Source of the DNA: Orychophragmus violaceus
Taxonomy: Eukaryota; Streptophyta; Magnoliopsida; Brassicales; Brassicaceae
DNA length: 64,000 bases
Assembly: GCA_030180135.1 (NCBI GenBank)
Contig: CM058238.1
Location: 48,449,765-48,513,764, forward strand
Direction of reading: 5' to 3'
Part shown: in pieces, positions 21,267-33,439 of the stretch
Position numbering within the stretch: position 1 is the first letter of the stretch
Layout: every line of letters starts with the position of its first letter
Notes under the pieces: model-generated
Databases searched by the model: none
Told to the model about the DNA's origin: nothing
What the model saw: the letters and a program-made list of their open reading frames with translations, nothing else
Made by a program: the position numbers and the translations under genes

Positions 21267-23542
21267 ATGTCAAGCACAACAACACAAAACACTTTCTCGA
21301 TCCGGTCTGCCCTTGAGAAGGACAAACTGAACGGATCAAACTTCCTGAACTGGTCCAGGAACCTGAGACTTGTGCTCAGGCAGGAGAAGAAGGCTTATGT
21401 CCTTGAAAGAGTTCTCTCTCCTAGACCTGCGAATAATGCCGCACAAGCTGTGAAGAATGCTTGGGATACGCATTCTTCAGATGCTAATGACGTGGTTTGC
21501 CTAATGTTGGCGACAATGGCTCCCGAACTGCAGATGCAGTGGGAAGGCCTGACTTGTCCCATGGAACTAATGGCAAACCTGAAAGCGTTGTTTCAGGAGC
21601 AGACTCGTACAGAGAGATTCCAAACTGTAAAGAATCTCTTGGACTGTAAAATGGCTAAGGATGCAGCAGTGAGTCCACATGTTCTGAAAATGATGGGTTA
21701 TCTCGATCATTTGACTAGGCTCGACTGTCCTATAAGCCAAGAGCTTGCTTGTGATATCGTTATGCAGTCTCTTACTCCTGCATATGACCAGTTCATCTTG
21801 AACTATAATATGCATGGGTTGATAAAGACTTTGCCTGAGCTACATGGTATGCTCAAGACTGCAGAACCTAATCTGAAGAAGGCCAAGGAGCCATCTGTAC
21901 TCATGGTGCAGAAGGGCAAGGGTTTCAAGAAATCCGCTGCAGACAAGGGAAAGGGCAAGGCAGTCGAAAAGGCCAAGCCCAAGCCCGTGTCTAAAGCTGG
22001 GCCTTCTGATATCTGCCACTTTTGCAAAGAGGCAGGGCATTATCGCAGGGACTGTAAGAAATACCAGGAAAGTCTGAAGAAGAAGAAGAAGTCCTTGGAG
22101 ACTACTGCTTCAGGTATTTTTGTTATTGAAGTAAATACTACTACTTCTGATAATACCACTTGGGTATTAGATACTGGATGTGGGGCTCATATTTGTACTA
22201 ATATGCAGGCGCTCAGCAACAGTAGAAGGTTGAAGCAAGGGCAAGTAGAGTTGCGGGTTGGCAATGGAGCGAAGGTTCCAGCACTGGCCGTTGGCACTTA
22301 CTTGTTGTCTTTACCTTCTCGATTGATTTTAGAACTTGAGAATTGTTATTTTGTACCTGCTATAAGCAGAAATATCATTTCAGTTTCATTATTGGATTTG
22401 CAAGGATTTGATTTTCTATTAAGAATAAATTGTGTTCCTTTAATCTCAATAATATGTTCTATGGCTGTGCCCCTCTTATTAATGGGCTGTACATGCTGGA
22501 TCAATCTGCTCCAGTATATAACATTAATACAAAACGGTTCAAATCTAACGAAGAAAATGAAACGTTTCTCTGGCATTGTCGTTTGGGGCACATTAGTGAG
22601 AAACGCGTCAAGAGGCTCCATTCAAATGGACTCTTGGGCTCATTTGACTTTGAGTCTTGTGAGCAATGCGAATCTTGTCTAATGGGCAAAATGACACAGG
22701 CTCCTTTCAACAAACCCACAGAAAGGGCTAGTGAACTATTGGGCCTGATACATACTGACGTGTGTGGCCCAATGTCCACAAATGCTAGAGGAAACTATCA
22801 GTACATCATTACATTCACTGATGATTTCAGTAGATATGGATATGTCTACTTGATGAAACATAAGTCGGAAACCTTTGAGAAGTTCAAAGAATTCCAGAAT
22901 GAAGTACAGAACCAGCTTGGTAAGAGTATTAAGGCTCTTCGGTCGGACCGAGGAGGAGAATACTTGAGCCAGGAATTTCGTGATCATCTGAGTGAGTGTG
23001 GGATCATCTCCCAACTCACACCTCCTGGAACACCTCAGTGGAATGGTGTGTCTGAGAGAAGGAATCGGACATTGTTAGATATGGTCCGATCCATGATGAG
23101 TCACATAGACCTTCCTATATCCCTTTGGGGATATGCTTTGCTGACCGCAACGTTCACACTGAACAGAGTGCCATCAAAGGCAGTAGCAAAGACACCATAT
23201 GAGTTATGGACTGGAAAAGCTCCAGCAATGTCTTTTCTCAGAATTTGGGGTTGTGAAGCCTATGTCAAAAGATTAATCTCAGACAAGCTTACACCAAAAT
23301 CTGACAAATGCTACTTCATTGGTTATCCTAGGGATACCAAGGCTTATTACTTCTATCTGCGATCCGAGAACAAGATCTTTGTTGCTCGGGATTGCACTTT
23401 TCTTGAGAGGGAATTTCTCTCTAAGAAAGATAGTGGGAGTAAGGTACAACTTGATGAAATTCAAGAAGGACAGGAACCTATTCAACCTAATGAGGTTGTT
23501 GGAATTATGTCCAGTAATCTCTGTACTGTCTCTAGAAAGTAA
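21267..23542 (+). pseudogene. Copia A gag, protease and integrase, one frameshift
   Basis: The first frame (21267-22420) starts MSSTTTQNTFSIRSALEKDK, a copia gag N-terminus (LNGSNFLNWSRNLRLVLRQE). It carries a CCHC zinc knuckle (CHFCKEAGHYRRDC) near residue 250 and the protease site TTWVLDTGCGAHICTNM near residue 295. One missing base near 22408 shifts the frame. The second frame (22430-23542) holds the integrase: zinc domain (HCRLGHISEKRVKRLHSNG, CEQCESC), then the core with HTDVCGPMSTN, ALRSDRGGEYLSQEF and GVSERRNRTLLDMVRSMM, which supply the D,D,E triad. It ends at the copia C insertion (23497). Apart from the frameshift both frames are open, so decay is recent. Confidence 0.88.
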
Positions 23543-24133
23543 GAGTATGTCAATGATCAGACATAAGTCATATAATACTGGGGGTCATGATGGCTTGCTA
23601 GAGTCCGCTCATGATCTATAAATCATGGATTTATTGCCTTTATTATATGATCCCATATGGGTCACACGCCTAAGCTAACAGGAAAATGTGTAGGAACGGT
23701 TTAGCAGAAGTACGGTAAAAGTGCTAGGCATTTACTGTACTAAGAGAGACTAAAGGGCCTGATTAAATCCAAGGGATTTAATCAGACTGAGAATTGGGCC
23801 CAAAAGCCCATAAGAGCTGGACAAGGGTTTTAATAAATAAAACTTGCCCTAGCTCTAATTTTTCTCAAGCCATCTGCGCCTCCCTCTCTCTTTCTCTGCG
23901 CCTCCCAACAGCTGGTCTAGCAGCCTATTTCCTGTGCGTGCGTGTGTGAGCCTTTGGAGGAGCTATCTCTTGGTGGTTCTGCTGATCTCTGACCCGTACC
24001 TCCCCTTTCCGCTGCATAACAAGGTAACAGGTGAGATCCTTTATGATTCTAGCAAGAGAACCTAGATCTGGCTTGTTTAGTAGGATCAATTAATCTGATG
24101 AATTGAACCAGGAAATACTAAACGAATCCTCCA
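23497..24133 (+). repeat. Copia C LTR 1 (5' LTR)
   Basis: 637 bp, starts TGTTGGAATTATG, ends ACGAATCCTCCA; the primer-binding site TGGTATCAGAGCC is at 24135-24147. It is the only LTR of the array that is followed by a primer-binding site. Confidence 0.9.
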
Positions 24134-25773
24134 GTGGTATCAGAGCCATTGGTTCTATTAGGATTTCTTGTTTAGAATCATGTTTAGGTTGTTTAGAAGT
24201 ATTTGAATCAACATATGATAAGAAAATACTTAAGAAACAAAGAATTAAAACCTAAACAAATTGAAATCGCATGATCCGATCTATATTGAATCGGTATGCG
24301 TCGGAATGATGATCGCCAAAGGATCACCATGTTCGGATCGAGTGACGCGCGGTGAACCGATCGCATGGATCGATCGATCGCTTGGATCGACCCGCTCACG
24401 TACGCGTCCCATCCGATCGCGAGAGATGAGCCGATCGTATGGATCGCGTCTCGTCCCGATCGCACGGCCCGGCTGTCCCGATCGTCCCGTCCCGTCCGGC
24501 TTCACGTCCCGACTGTCGACCCGCCGCGGAAGCGTGATGCTTGCGGCTGCGGCTGTCTCGACCGCGAGGCTAGGTCACGACCGTGATCGGTCCGTGACCA
24601 ATCGGTTCGGTTCGGTTTAAAACTTGATTAAAACTTAATCGTCACGGTTTAATAAACAGACTTAATAAAATTTATTAAGTTCTGGTTAAACCGGGATAAG
24701 AAATCCAAAGTCGTAAAATTGGATTTAGTGCCTAAACCAGTGGTTTTCTAATTTGATTTGGTTGGACCAAATAAATTGAGAAAATCCGGTTTAGTAAATA
24801 ACCGGTTGACAATTGTGGTCATCGTAGTAATTAATTTTGGTTAGACCAATTTTAATGAACCAGACCGGTTATGTCATTTAATTGGGCAATTGGGTTATGT
24901 CTTGGACATGGACCAATTCTTGGGCCTCGGGCCAAGAAGTTAAAACAATTGGGCCAATTATTTGAGTCTTTTCTTCAGATTTAATTTAAAATTTATTTAA
25001 ATAAAATTTAAAAATCGATTTTAAATTAATCTGTTTTTCCAAAATCTGAAATTAGAAAGTTTCTTAGAATAGAAGTTTCTAGATTTGCATGTTTTGGATT
25101 TTAGGAAATTTCTATATTTAGAAAGTTTTCAATTTTAGGAAGTTTCCAATTTTAGAAAGTTTCCAATTTTTAGGAAGTTTCCAATTTTAGAAAGTTTCCA
25201 AAATTAGTAGGTTTCCCAAAAAGGAAAGTTTCCCAAAATAGTAATCTTCTATTTTGGGATAAAATTTTAATAAACCTACAAACCTCAAACAATATCAAGC
25301 GTTGGATGTCTTGTCCAGTCTATGTCAGCTGTCGAAGTCCATTCAATTGTACTCATGGCCTTACAGTGTGAGGGTGTCTACTTTTGCGTGGGTAAGACGG
25401 TTTGTGATTCATAAATGTCATTGGGAGTCCCAGACATTAGTGATTACATGACTGTATAGTCTGGTTTTCTTGACTAGGCCATCGGGAGTCCCGGGCCTTA
25501 AGACATCAGAGTGGATTGGGCCTCGGGCCCAGATTCACAACCAAGAGTTATATCACGGATATAATTAGCCGAGATAGGGCTTACCGATATAAGCTAAGGT
25601 TGGGTGACGGCCAGTGGCCCACTTTGATCTTAGTTATATGTGGATCTTGGAATCATTATATTCTATTGAGGGTAACTGATGTTATTGAATATAATGCGAG
25701 ATTAATCGCATTGAATGCGAGATTAATCATATTGAACATATTAACTAAAATCCTTTTATCTTAATTTTCAGTT
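24134..25773 (+). other. Copia C leader with a CpG/GATCG-rich block
   Basis: A leader of 1.6 kb. About 24290-24612 is strikingly GC-rich and dense in GATCG, TCCCGATCG and CGATCGATCG within otherwise AT-rich DNA. From 25020 a run of tandem-like AGAAAGTTTC / AATTTTAGGAAGTTTCC repeats extends to about 25250. Two GGGAGTCCC palindromes (25423-25431, 25484-25492) and GGGTGACGGCCAGTGGCCC (25602-25620) match the copia A leader. The ORFs predicted in the GC-rich block are by-products of composition. Confidence 0.65.
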
Positions 25774-26664
25774 ATGACTAGCACAAACAATCAAAACACT
25801 TTCTCGATCCGGTCTGTCCTTGAGATGGACAAACTGAACGGATCAAATTTCTTGACTTGGTCGCGGAACCTGAGGCTAGTCCTCAGGCAGGAGAGAAAGG
25901 ACTATGTCCTTGAGAGAGCTCTCCCCGTGAGGATCGGGTCCAATGCCTCTCATGCAGTATATGATGCTTGGAATAAGCATTATAATGATGCGGTAGATGT
26001 GCGTGGTCTGATGTTGGCTACCATGGACTCAGATTTGCGGAAGCAATATGAAAACATGGAGTCGCCAATAGAGATGATCAGCAGCCTGAAATTGAAATTT
26101 CAGGAGCAGGTAAGAGTGGAGAGATACCAGTTGGTTAAGTCTCTCACTAGCTGCAAGCTACCAAATGATCATCCAGTAAGTCCTCATATCAGTAAAATGA
26201 TAGGTTATATTGATAACCTGAGGAAACTGGATTATCCAGTTAGCCAAGAATTGGCAACTGAGATCATTCTGCAGTCACTGCCGTCAAGCTATGATAAGTT
26301 CAGAAGGAACTATATCAAGAAAGGCTTAACGAAGACGCTGACTGAACTGCATGATATGCTCAAGACAGTTGAGCCAAACGTGAAGAGTACCCAGTATAAT
26401 CTCATAATGGAGAAGGGTGGGTTTATTAAACCTAGTGCTGACAAGGGTGAAGACAAAGTTGTCCAGATTTTGAATCATGGCAAGCGTGTGTCTTCTGAGC
26501 CCAAGTCAGCTACCTCTTACGTTGGTAAGTGCTGCTACTGTAAAGAGACTGGGCATTGGAAGAGAGATTGCATTAAATTCATGGAAGATGATGAGGAGTT
26601 GAAGTTGATGTATGAGACTACTTCCTCAGGTATTCATGTTATTACTTCAAGTTCTACCTTATAG
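25774..26664 (+). CDS. Copia C gag
   Basis: 296 codons, MTSTNNQNTFSIRSVLEMDK, related to the gag of copia A throughout (LNGSNFLTWSRNLRLVLRQE), with a CCHC zinc knuckle (CCYCKETGHWKRDC) near residue 255. It ends at a stop exactly where the protease should begin: the codon for the Trp before VLDTGCG is TAG. Gag is thus the only intact frame of this copy. That could be chance, or the gag may be kept for packaging. Confidence 0.8.
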   Translation: MTSTNNQNTFSIRSVLEMDKLNGSNFLTWSRNLRLVLRQERKDYVLERALPVRIGSNASHAVYDAWNKHYNDAVDVRGLMLATMDSDLRKQYENMESPIEMISSLKLKFQEQVRVERYQLVKSLTSCKLPNDHPVSPHISKMIGYIDNLRKLDYPVSQELATEIILQSLPSSYDKFRRNYIKKGLTKTLTELHDMLKTVEPNVKSTQYNLIMEKGGFIKPSADKGEDKVVQILNHGKRVSSEPKSATSYVGKCCYCKETGHWKRDCIKFMEDDEELKLMYETTSSGIHVITSSSTL

Positions 26665-29160
26665 GTATTGGATACTGGTTGTGGCACTGATATTTGTTGT
26701 AATATGCAGAGCCTAAGCAATAGTAGAACGTTGAAGGAAGGGCAAGTGGAACTGCATGTCTGGAAGGAGCTATGGATGCTGCCTCAGCCGTAGGGTTTTC
26801 ACTTGTAGATGCCTTTGAGGCTTGGTTTTATTAAGTAATTGCTACAATGTACCTGCTTTAGCAGAGTTGTCTTTCATTTTCTTGTAAGAATTTGAATGTT
26901 TTTCATTTCGATAAAAGAGAAGTTTAGTTCTTTTGATCTTAATGAAATATTAATTGTAGCACCCTATTCAAGGAATGGGTTTTATATCTTAAACCAAAGA
27001 GTGCCTAAATGTAACATAAATACCAAATTGGTTTAAATCTGATGAATTAAACCTGATTTTTCTTGGCATAAAAGTCTTGGTCACATAGAGTAAGTCGGAT
27101 TCAGAAATCCCATAGTTATGCATTATTGGGCTCATTTGATCGGATATCTTATGAGACTTGAATTCTGTTTACTGGACCAAAAGACAAAGGGGCCTATCTT
27201 AGCCGAGCTAGAGAAAGGCCCAAAGGCTTATTGGAGATTGAACATACTCATGTATGTGGTCCGATGAGCAGTAATGCCAGAAAAAAATTTCCTGTACTTC
27301 ATTGTCTCTACTGATTAATTCAGTGAGTAAGACTGTGTTCATTTGATGAGACACAAGTCGGAATTCTTTGACATGGTCGAAAGAATTCCAGAATGAGGTA
27401 TAGAATCTGAGTGACAGAAGTATTAAGACTCTGAATTAAATCACGAGTGAGAATACTTGAGTCATTAATGGTGTGATCATCTGAATGAGTGTGAAGTCGT
27501 TTCACAGCTCAATTCTCCTGAAAACCTTGAGGTATTTCTGTGAGAAAGAATCAGATCTTATAAGAAATGATTAAAGATGAGTCACACGAATCTTCCATGA
27601 TATTCTTTAAGAATAACGCTCTAAAATATCTAAGTTTACGCTGAAATAGTTCCACCAATATCAGTTGAAAGACACCACGTAAATGTGGATTGGAATCGAT
27701 CCAAATTCGTCTTTACTGAGTATTTGTAGTTGTGCTACTTCGCTGGTTGTCCTAGGGAAACCAAGGCTTGTTACTTTTACGTCCATTCTGTTTTCTAAGA
27801 AGGGAAGTTACTTTCCAAGAAGAACAGTGGGAGTAAAAGTATAACTCGAAGAAATTCGAGAAATACAGGAGGCTGCTCAACCTGTTGAGGGAGAGCAGCG
27901 GATGGACTTACAGATTTCTGTAGAATCTACACCTGTAGAGCCTGAAGTTCGCAGATATGAATGAATCAGTCACTAATCCGAGAGTGATTTCTCGTCATTA
28001 GTTGAACCTGATAATCATTGAAAGTTCGCATGATCTGATGATCATTGAAAGCGACGAATCTGCGAAATTCAAAGAAGCGAAAGTGAGCCCGGACTCCAAA
28101 AAAATTACATTTTGTGTAAGTTAGCTTCATCGATCCATTCATGGATGGAAGCAAACATATCGGAGTTGGAATCTTCATTCTGTTGAAGTAGTCAAGGTTT
28201 TGACTTAAACAGGAACGAAATGGAACTGTGTGTTTGCTAATAGATAAGTGGGAGCGATATTGCATTTCTCATAGTGTATGTCGATGACACACTGATTCTC
28301 GGAAATAACGTCCCAATGCTGCAGTCGGTAAAGGACTGGCTTGGGAGTTGGTTTTATGATTGACATGGGTAAAGCCACGTAGGTTCTTGGATTTTGGATC
28401 TAAAGATAGAGATCCAAAATAGCTGGTAGGACAAAGTCAGAATTCTTATATTGACAAAGTCCTACACGTTTTCAGCATTCCAAGAAAGGTTTTATGCCAA
28501 TGTCACATGGCATTACGTTAAGCAAGATACAGTGTCCTACGATAACTGCTGAGCTTAAATGCATGGATGAGATTCCATATGCGTCGGCAATTGGATCTAT
28601 CATGTATGCCATGAAACATACTTGTTTGATGTTGTTTTAATGTTAAGCAAGACAAGTAAAGACCAGTCAAATCCAGCAAAGAATCACTGGATTGCCGTAA
28701 AGAATATCCTAAAGTATTCAAGGAATACTAAGGAAAATTTCTTGATTTACGGAGAAAGTGAGGTGCTATAAGTCGATAGAGTCTGAAAGGCAAGTTTCCA
28801 ACGGACAAAGATGATTTCCGGTCACAGTCCAGATATATCTTGTGTCTATCTGGCGGTGCAAGGCACTGTTGCTGACTCCATGACTTAAGCTGAACATTTC
28901 GCAGCTTGGGAAGCGGCGAAAGAGGTTGTTTGGAAAGAAGAGTTCGTCACTGAACTTGATGTGATTCCCAGCATAGATGAGACTAGCTGCACATCAGAGG
29001 TCCAAACACCTTGAGAGTAGGTATAACCTATTCCGTGAGATAAATGACAGAGATGTTAAGTAGATCAGCAAGTTTCAACGAATGAGAACGTTGCTAATCT
29101 ATTAACGAAGCCACTCCTTAGGTTTAAGCACGAGTCGCGGACTGTTGCTGTAGGATAAGT
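26665..29160 (+). pseudogene. Copia C pol remnant
   Basis: Homologous in order to copia protease, integrase, RT and RNase H, but riddled with stops and small indels. VLDTGCGTDIC (protease) lies at 26668. Integrase-like pieces run from about 27000 to 27850, for example EYLSH near 27450. An RT/RNase H-like stretch follows from about 28260 (FLIVYVDDTLILG near 28268, then IPYASAIGSIMYAM near 28570). No frame stays open for more than about 60 codons. The decay contrasts with the near-identical LTRs. Confidence 0.75.
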
Positions 29161-30028
29161 GAAATTAAGATGTAGTCTTAATTTCAGTGGGAGTTAGTAA
29201 AGGGCTTTATTTAGTTATTGATATGTTCTTGTAAAACATTTTATGATGTTTAATGAAATTATTATTTCAAGATTATTTTAACTGTGATGAAATAATCGTT
29301 CCAAAATGATATGAACCATTTTATAGGTCATCGAAGTAAGTGACTTGATCTTGAGTCATCAAAGTCATTTAGCTTGATCATGAGACCCTATATTTGATAG
29401 ATGGCTTATATCATCCTGTCCCTAGTCGAAGGTTGTTGAAATTGGAACACCAACAACCGTGTGAGACTAGATTGGTATGTGACTTATGACAAAGTCTCAG
29501 TGTGTCATAGATGCGCGGCATCAAAGTCAGTACATAGGTGTATGTTGGGTACATACGACCGGACATGACCCGATTATAAGAACTCTTCAGGATATTTATA
29601 TATGTGTCATAAGAGATTCTTACTACGACTATAGAGTATAGTCCTTAGACCTGAGTTCGCATGCATGTGACTGCACATGAACTAATGCGCTTTGATCATT
29701 GTCTAATGCTGTCGTTAAGCGATAGTTATAAGGACCTTGATTGGGTGTATTATGAAATGAGTAGTTTACAGTGATGGAACAAGACGGGATTTGTCCCTCC
29801 AATATAAATGGAGTGAATATCTCTAGGCCAATCGGAGATTTGAATACTGGAAAATGCATGGCCATGCTCAAACGGACTTTTCCGAGTCGTTTGGATTGTC
29901 AGTATCAAATCAGAGTCCGATGAACAAGATTAGGCTTTATAAGGATGACACTAATCTTGCCTTATGACTAATCGAGATATTGAGACAAAAGGATTATGAA
30001 TACAGAGATTCCAGTTCAAGTGGGAGAT
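29161..30028 (+). other. Copia C 3' non-coding region and polypurine tract
   Basis: About 870 bp, colinear with the 3' region of copia A (shared blocks at about 29410-29470 and 29628-29670). It ends with GTTCAAGTGGGAGAT, the purine tract, before LTR 2. No ORF with family similarity was seen. Confidence 0.65.
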
Positions 30029-30685
30029 TGTTGGAGTTATGTCCAGTAATCTCTGTACTGTCTCTAGAAAGTAAGAGTATGTCAATGATCAGACATAAGT
30101 CATATAATACTGGGGGTCATGATGGCTTGCTAGAGTCCGCTCATGATCTATAAATCATGGATTTATTGCCTTTATTATATGATCCCATATGGGTCACACG
30201 CCTAAGCTAACAGGAAAATGTGTAGGAACGGTTTAGCAGAAGTACGGTAAAAGTGCTAGGCATTTACTGTACTAAGAGAGACTAAAGGGCCTGATTAAAT
30301 CCAAGAATTGGGCCCAGAGAAAGAGAGAGGGAGGCGCAGATGGATTTAATCAGACTGAGAATTGGGCCCAAAAGCCCATAAGAACTGGACAAGGGTTTTA
30401 ATAAATAAAACTTGCCCTAGCTCTAATTTTTCTCAAGCCATCTGCGCCTCCCTCTCTCTTTCTCTGCGCCTCCCAACAGCTGGTCTAGCAGCCTATTTCC
30501 TGTGCGTGCGTGTGTGAGCCTTTGGAGGAGCTATCTCTTGGTGGTTCTGCTGATCTCTGACCCGTACCTCCCCTTTCCGCTGCATAACAAGGTAACAAGT
30601 GAGATCCTTTATGATTCTAGCAAGAGAACCTAGATCTGGCTTGTTTAGTAGGATCAATTAATCTGATAAATTGAACCAGGAAATA
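30029..30685 (+). repeat. Copia C LTR 2, truncated at 3' end, with an inverted insert
   Basis: Same family as LTR 1 but ends at CCAGGAAATA and runs directly into pol sequence (equivalent to 26939). It also contains an extra stretch of about 38 bp near 30304-30341 (AATTGGGCCCAGAGAAAGAG...) whose last part is the reverse complement of the LTR's own CATCTGCGCCTCCCTCTC segment. Confidence 0.85.
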
Positions 30686-32857
30686 TTAATGAAATATTAA
30701 TTGTAGCACCCTATTCAAGGAATGGGTTTTATATCTTAAACCAAAGAGTGCCTAAATGTAACATAAATACCAAATTGGTTTAAATCTGATGAATTAAACC
30801 TGATTTTTCTTGGCATAAAAGTCTTGGTCACATAGAGTAAGTCGGATTCAGAAATCCCATAGTTATGGACTGTTGGGCTCATTTGATACGATATCTTATG
30901 AGACTTGAATTCTGCTTACTGGACCAAAAGGCAAAGGGCCCATCTTAGTCGAGCTAGAGAAAGGCCCAAAGGCTTATTGGAGATTGAACATACTCATGTA
31001 TGTGGTCCGATGAGCAGTAATGCCATAGAAAATTTCCTGTACTTCATTGTCTCTACTGATTAAGACTGTGTTCATTTGATGAGACACAAGTCGGAATTCT
31101 TTGACATGGTCGAAAGAGTTCCAGAATGAGGTATAGAATCTGAGTGACAGAAGTATTAAGACTCTGGATTAGATCAAGAGTGAGAATACTTGAGTCATTA
31201 ATGGTGTGATCATCTGAATGAGTGTGAAGTCGTTTCACAGCTCAATTCTCCTGAAAACCTTGAGGTATTTCTGTGAGAAAGAATCAGATCTTATAAGAAA
31301 TGATTAAAGATGAGTCACACGAATCTTCCATGATATTCTTTAAGAATAACGCTCTAAAATATCTAAGTTTACGCTGAAATAGTTCCACCAATATCAGTTG
31401 AAAGACACCACGTAAATGTGGATTGGAATCGATCCAAATTCGTCTTTACTGAGTATTTGTAGTTGTGCTACTTCGCTGGTTGTCCTAGGGAAACCAAGGC
31501 TTGTTACTTTTACGTCCATTCTGTTTTCTAAGAAGGGAAGTTACTTTCCAAGAAGAACAGTGGGAGTAAAAGTATAACTCGAAGAAATTCGAGAAATACA
31601 GGAGGCTGCTCAACCTGTTGAGGGAGAGCAGCGGATGGACTTACAGATTTCTGTAGAATCTACACCTGTAGAGCCTGAAGTTCGCAGATATGAATGAATC
31701 AGTCACTAATCCGAGAGTGATTTCTCGTCATTAGTTGAACCTGCTAATCATTGAAAGTTCGCATGATCTGATGATCATTGAAAGCGACGAATCTGCGAAA
31801 TTCAAAGAAGCGAAAGTGAGCCCGGACTCCAAAAAATTACATTTTGTGTAAGTTAGCTTCATCGATCCATTCATGGATGGAAGCAAACATATCGGAGTTG
31901 GAATCTTCGTTCTGTTGAAGTAGTCAAGGTTTTGACTTGAACAGGAACGAAATGGAACTGTGCGTTTACTAATAGATAAGTGGGAGCGATGTTGCATTTC
32001 TCATATTGTATGTCGATGACGTACTGATTCTCGGAAATAACATCCCAATGCTGCAGTCGGTAAAGGACTGGCTTGGGAGTTGGTTTTATGATTGACATGG
32101 GTAAAGCCACGTAGGTTCTTGGATTTTGGATCTAAAGATAGAGATCCAAAATAGCTGGTAGGACAAAGTCAGAATTCTTATATTGACAAAGTCCTACACG
32201 TTTTCAGCATTCCAAGAAAGGTTTTATGCCAATGTCACATGGCATTACGTTAAGCAAGATACAGTGTCACTCGGCCCAAGTTGTCCCGATCGTCACGTCC
32301 CGAATGATCGCCCGAGCCGTCCCGATCGCGTGGCTTGTGGCTGTCCCGATCGTTCACTCGATCGTGTGAAGCTAGGGCTGACGTGATCGTGAACGGTTCA
32401 CGTCCAATCGATCGGTTCGGTTTTGTTTGACGGTTCGGTTTAAAACTTGATTAAAAATTAATGGTCACGGTTTAATAAACAGACTTAATAAAATTTATTA
32501 AGTTCTGGTTAAATCGGGATAAGAAATCCAAAGTCGTAAAATTGGATTTAGTGCCTAAACCAGTGGTTTTCTAATTTGATTTGGTTGGACCAAATAAATT
32601 GAGAAAATCCGGTTTAGTAAATAACCGGTTGACAATTGTGGTCATCGTAGTAATTAATTTTGGTTAGACCAATTTTAATGAACCAGACCGGTTATGTCAT
32701 TTAATTGGACAATTGGGTTATGTCTTGGACATGGACCAATTCTTGGGCCTCGAGCCAAGAAGTTAAAACAATTGGGCCAATTATTTGAGTCTTATTCTTC
32801 AGATTATTTTGAGACAAAAGGATTATGAATACAGAGATTCCAGTTCAAGTGGGAGAT
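30686..32857 (+). other. Copia C scrambled internal region, unit 2
   Basis: Made of three pieces of the long internal region in a new order. First comes pol (30686-32268, matching about 26939-28536). Next is a GATCG-rich leader piece (32269-32810, matching in type about 24440-24981). Last is the extreme 3' end with the purine tract (32811-32857, matching 29974-30028). The leader piece follows pol instead of preceding gag. No intact gene is present. Confidence 0.8.
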
Positions 32858-33439
32858 TGTTGGAATTATGTCCAGTAATCTCTGTACTGTCTCTAGAAAG
32901 TAAGAGTATGTCAATGATCAGACATAAGTCATATAATACTGGGGGTCATGATGGCTTGCTAGAGTCCGCTCATGATCTATAAATCATGGATTTATTGCCT
33001 TTATTATATGATCCCATATGGGTCACACGCCTAAGCTAACAGGAAAATGTGTAGGAACGGTTTAGCAGAAGTACGGTAAAAGTGCTAGGCATTTACTGTA
33101 CTAAGAGAGACTAAAGGGCCCCCAAAAGCCCATAAGAACTGGACAAGGGTTTTAATAAATAAAACTTGCCCTAGCTCTAATTTTTCTCAAGCCATCTGCG
33201 CCTCCCTCTCTCTTTCTCTGCGCCTCCCAACAGCTGGTCTAGCAGCCTATTTCCTGTGCGTGCGTGTGTGAGCCTTTGGAGGAGCTATCTCTTGGTGGTT
33301 CTGCTGATCTCTGACCCGTACCTCCCCTTTCCGCTGCATAACAAGGTAACAGGTGAGATCCTTTATGATTCTAGCAAGAGAACCTAGATCTGGCTTGTTT
33401 AGTAGGATCAATTAATCTGATGAATTGAACCAGGAAATA
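32858..33439 (+). repeat. Copia C LTR 3, truncated and internally deleted
   Basis: 582 bp. It lacks the 3' end like LTR 2 and joins pol at the same point. An internal deletion after GACTAAAGGGCC (about 33120) removes roughly 40 bp present in LTR 1. The identical LTR/pol junction in LTR 2 and LTR 3 shows that units 2 and 3 share one origin. Confidence 0.85.

Noticed and set aside
24261..24620. ORFs of 73-119 codons in the GATCG-rich leader of copia C
   Set aside because: Arg/Pro/Ser-rich translations on all frames follow from base composition; no family similarity and located between primer-binding site and gag.
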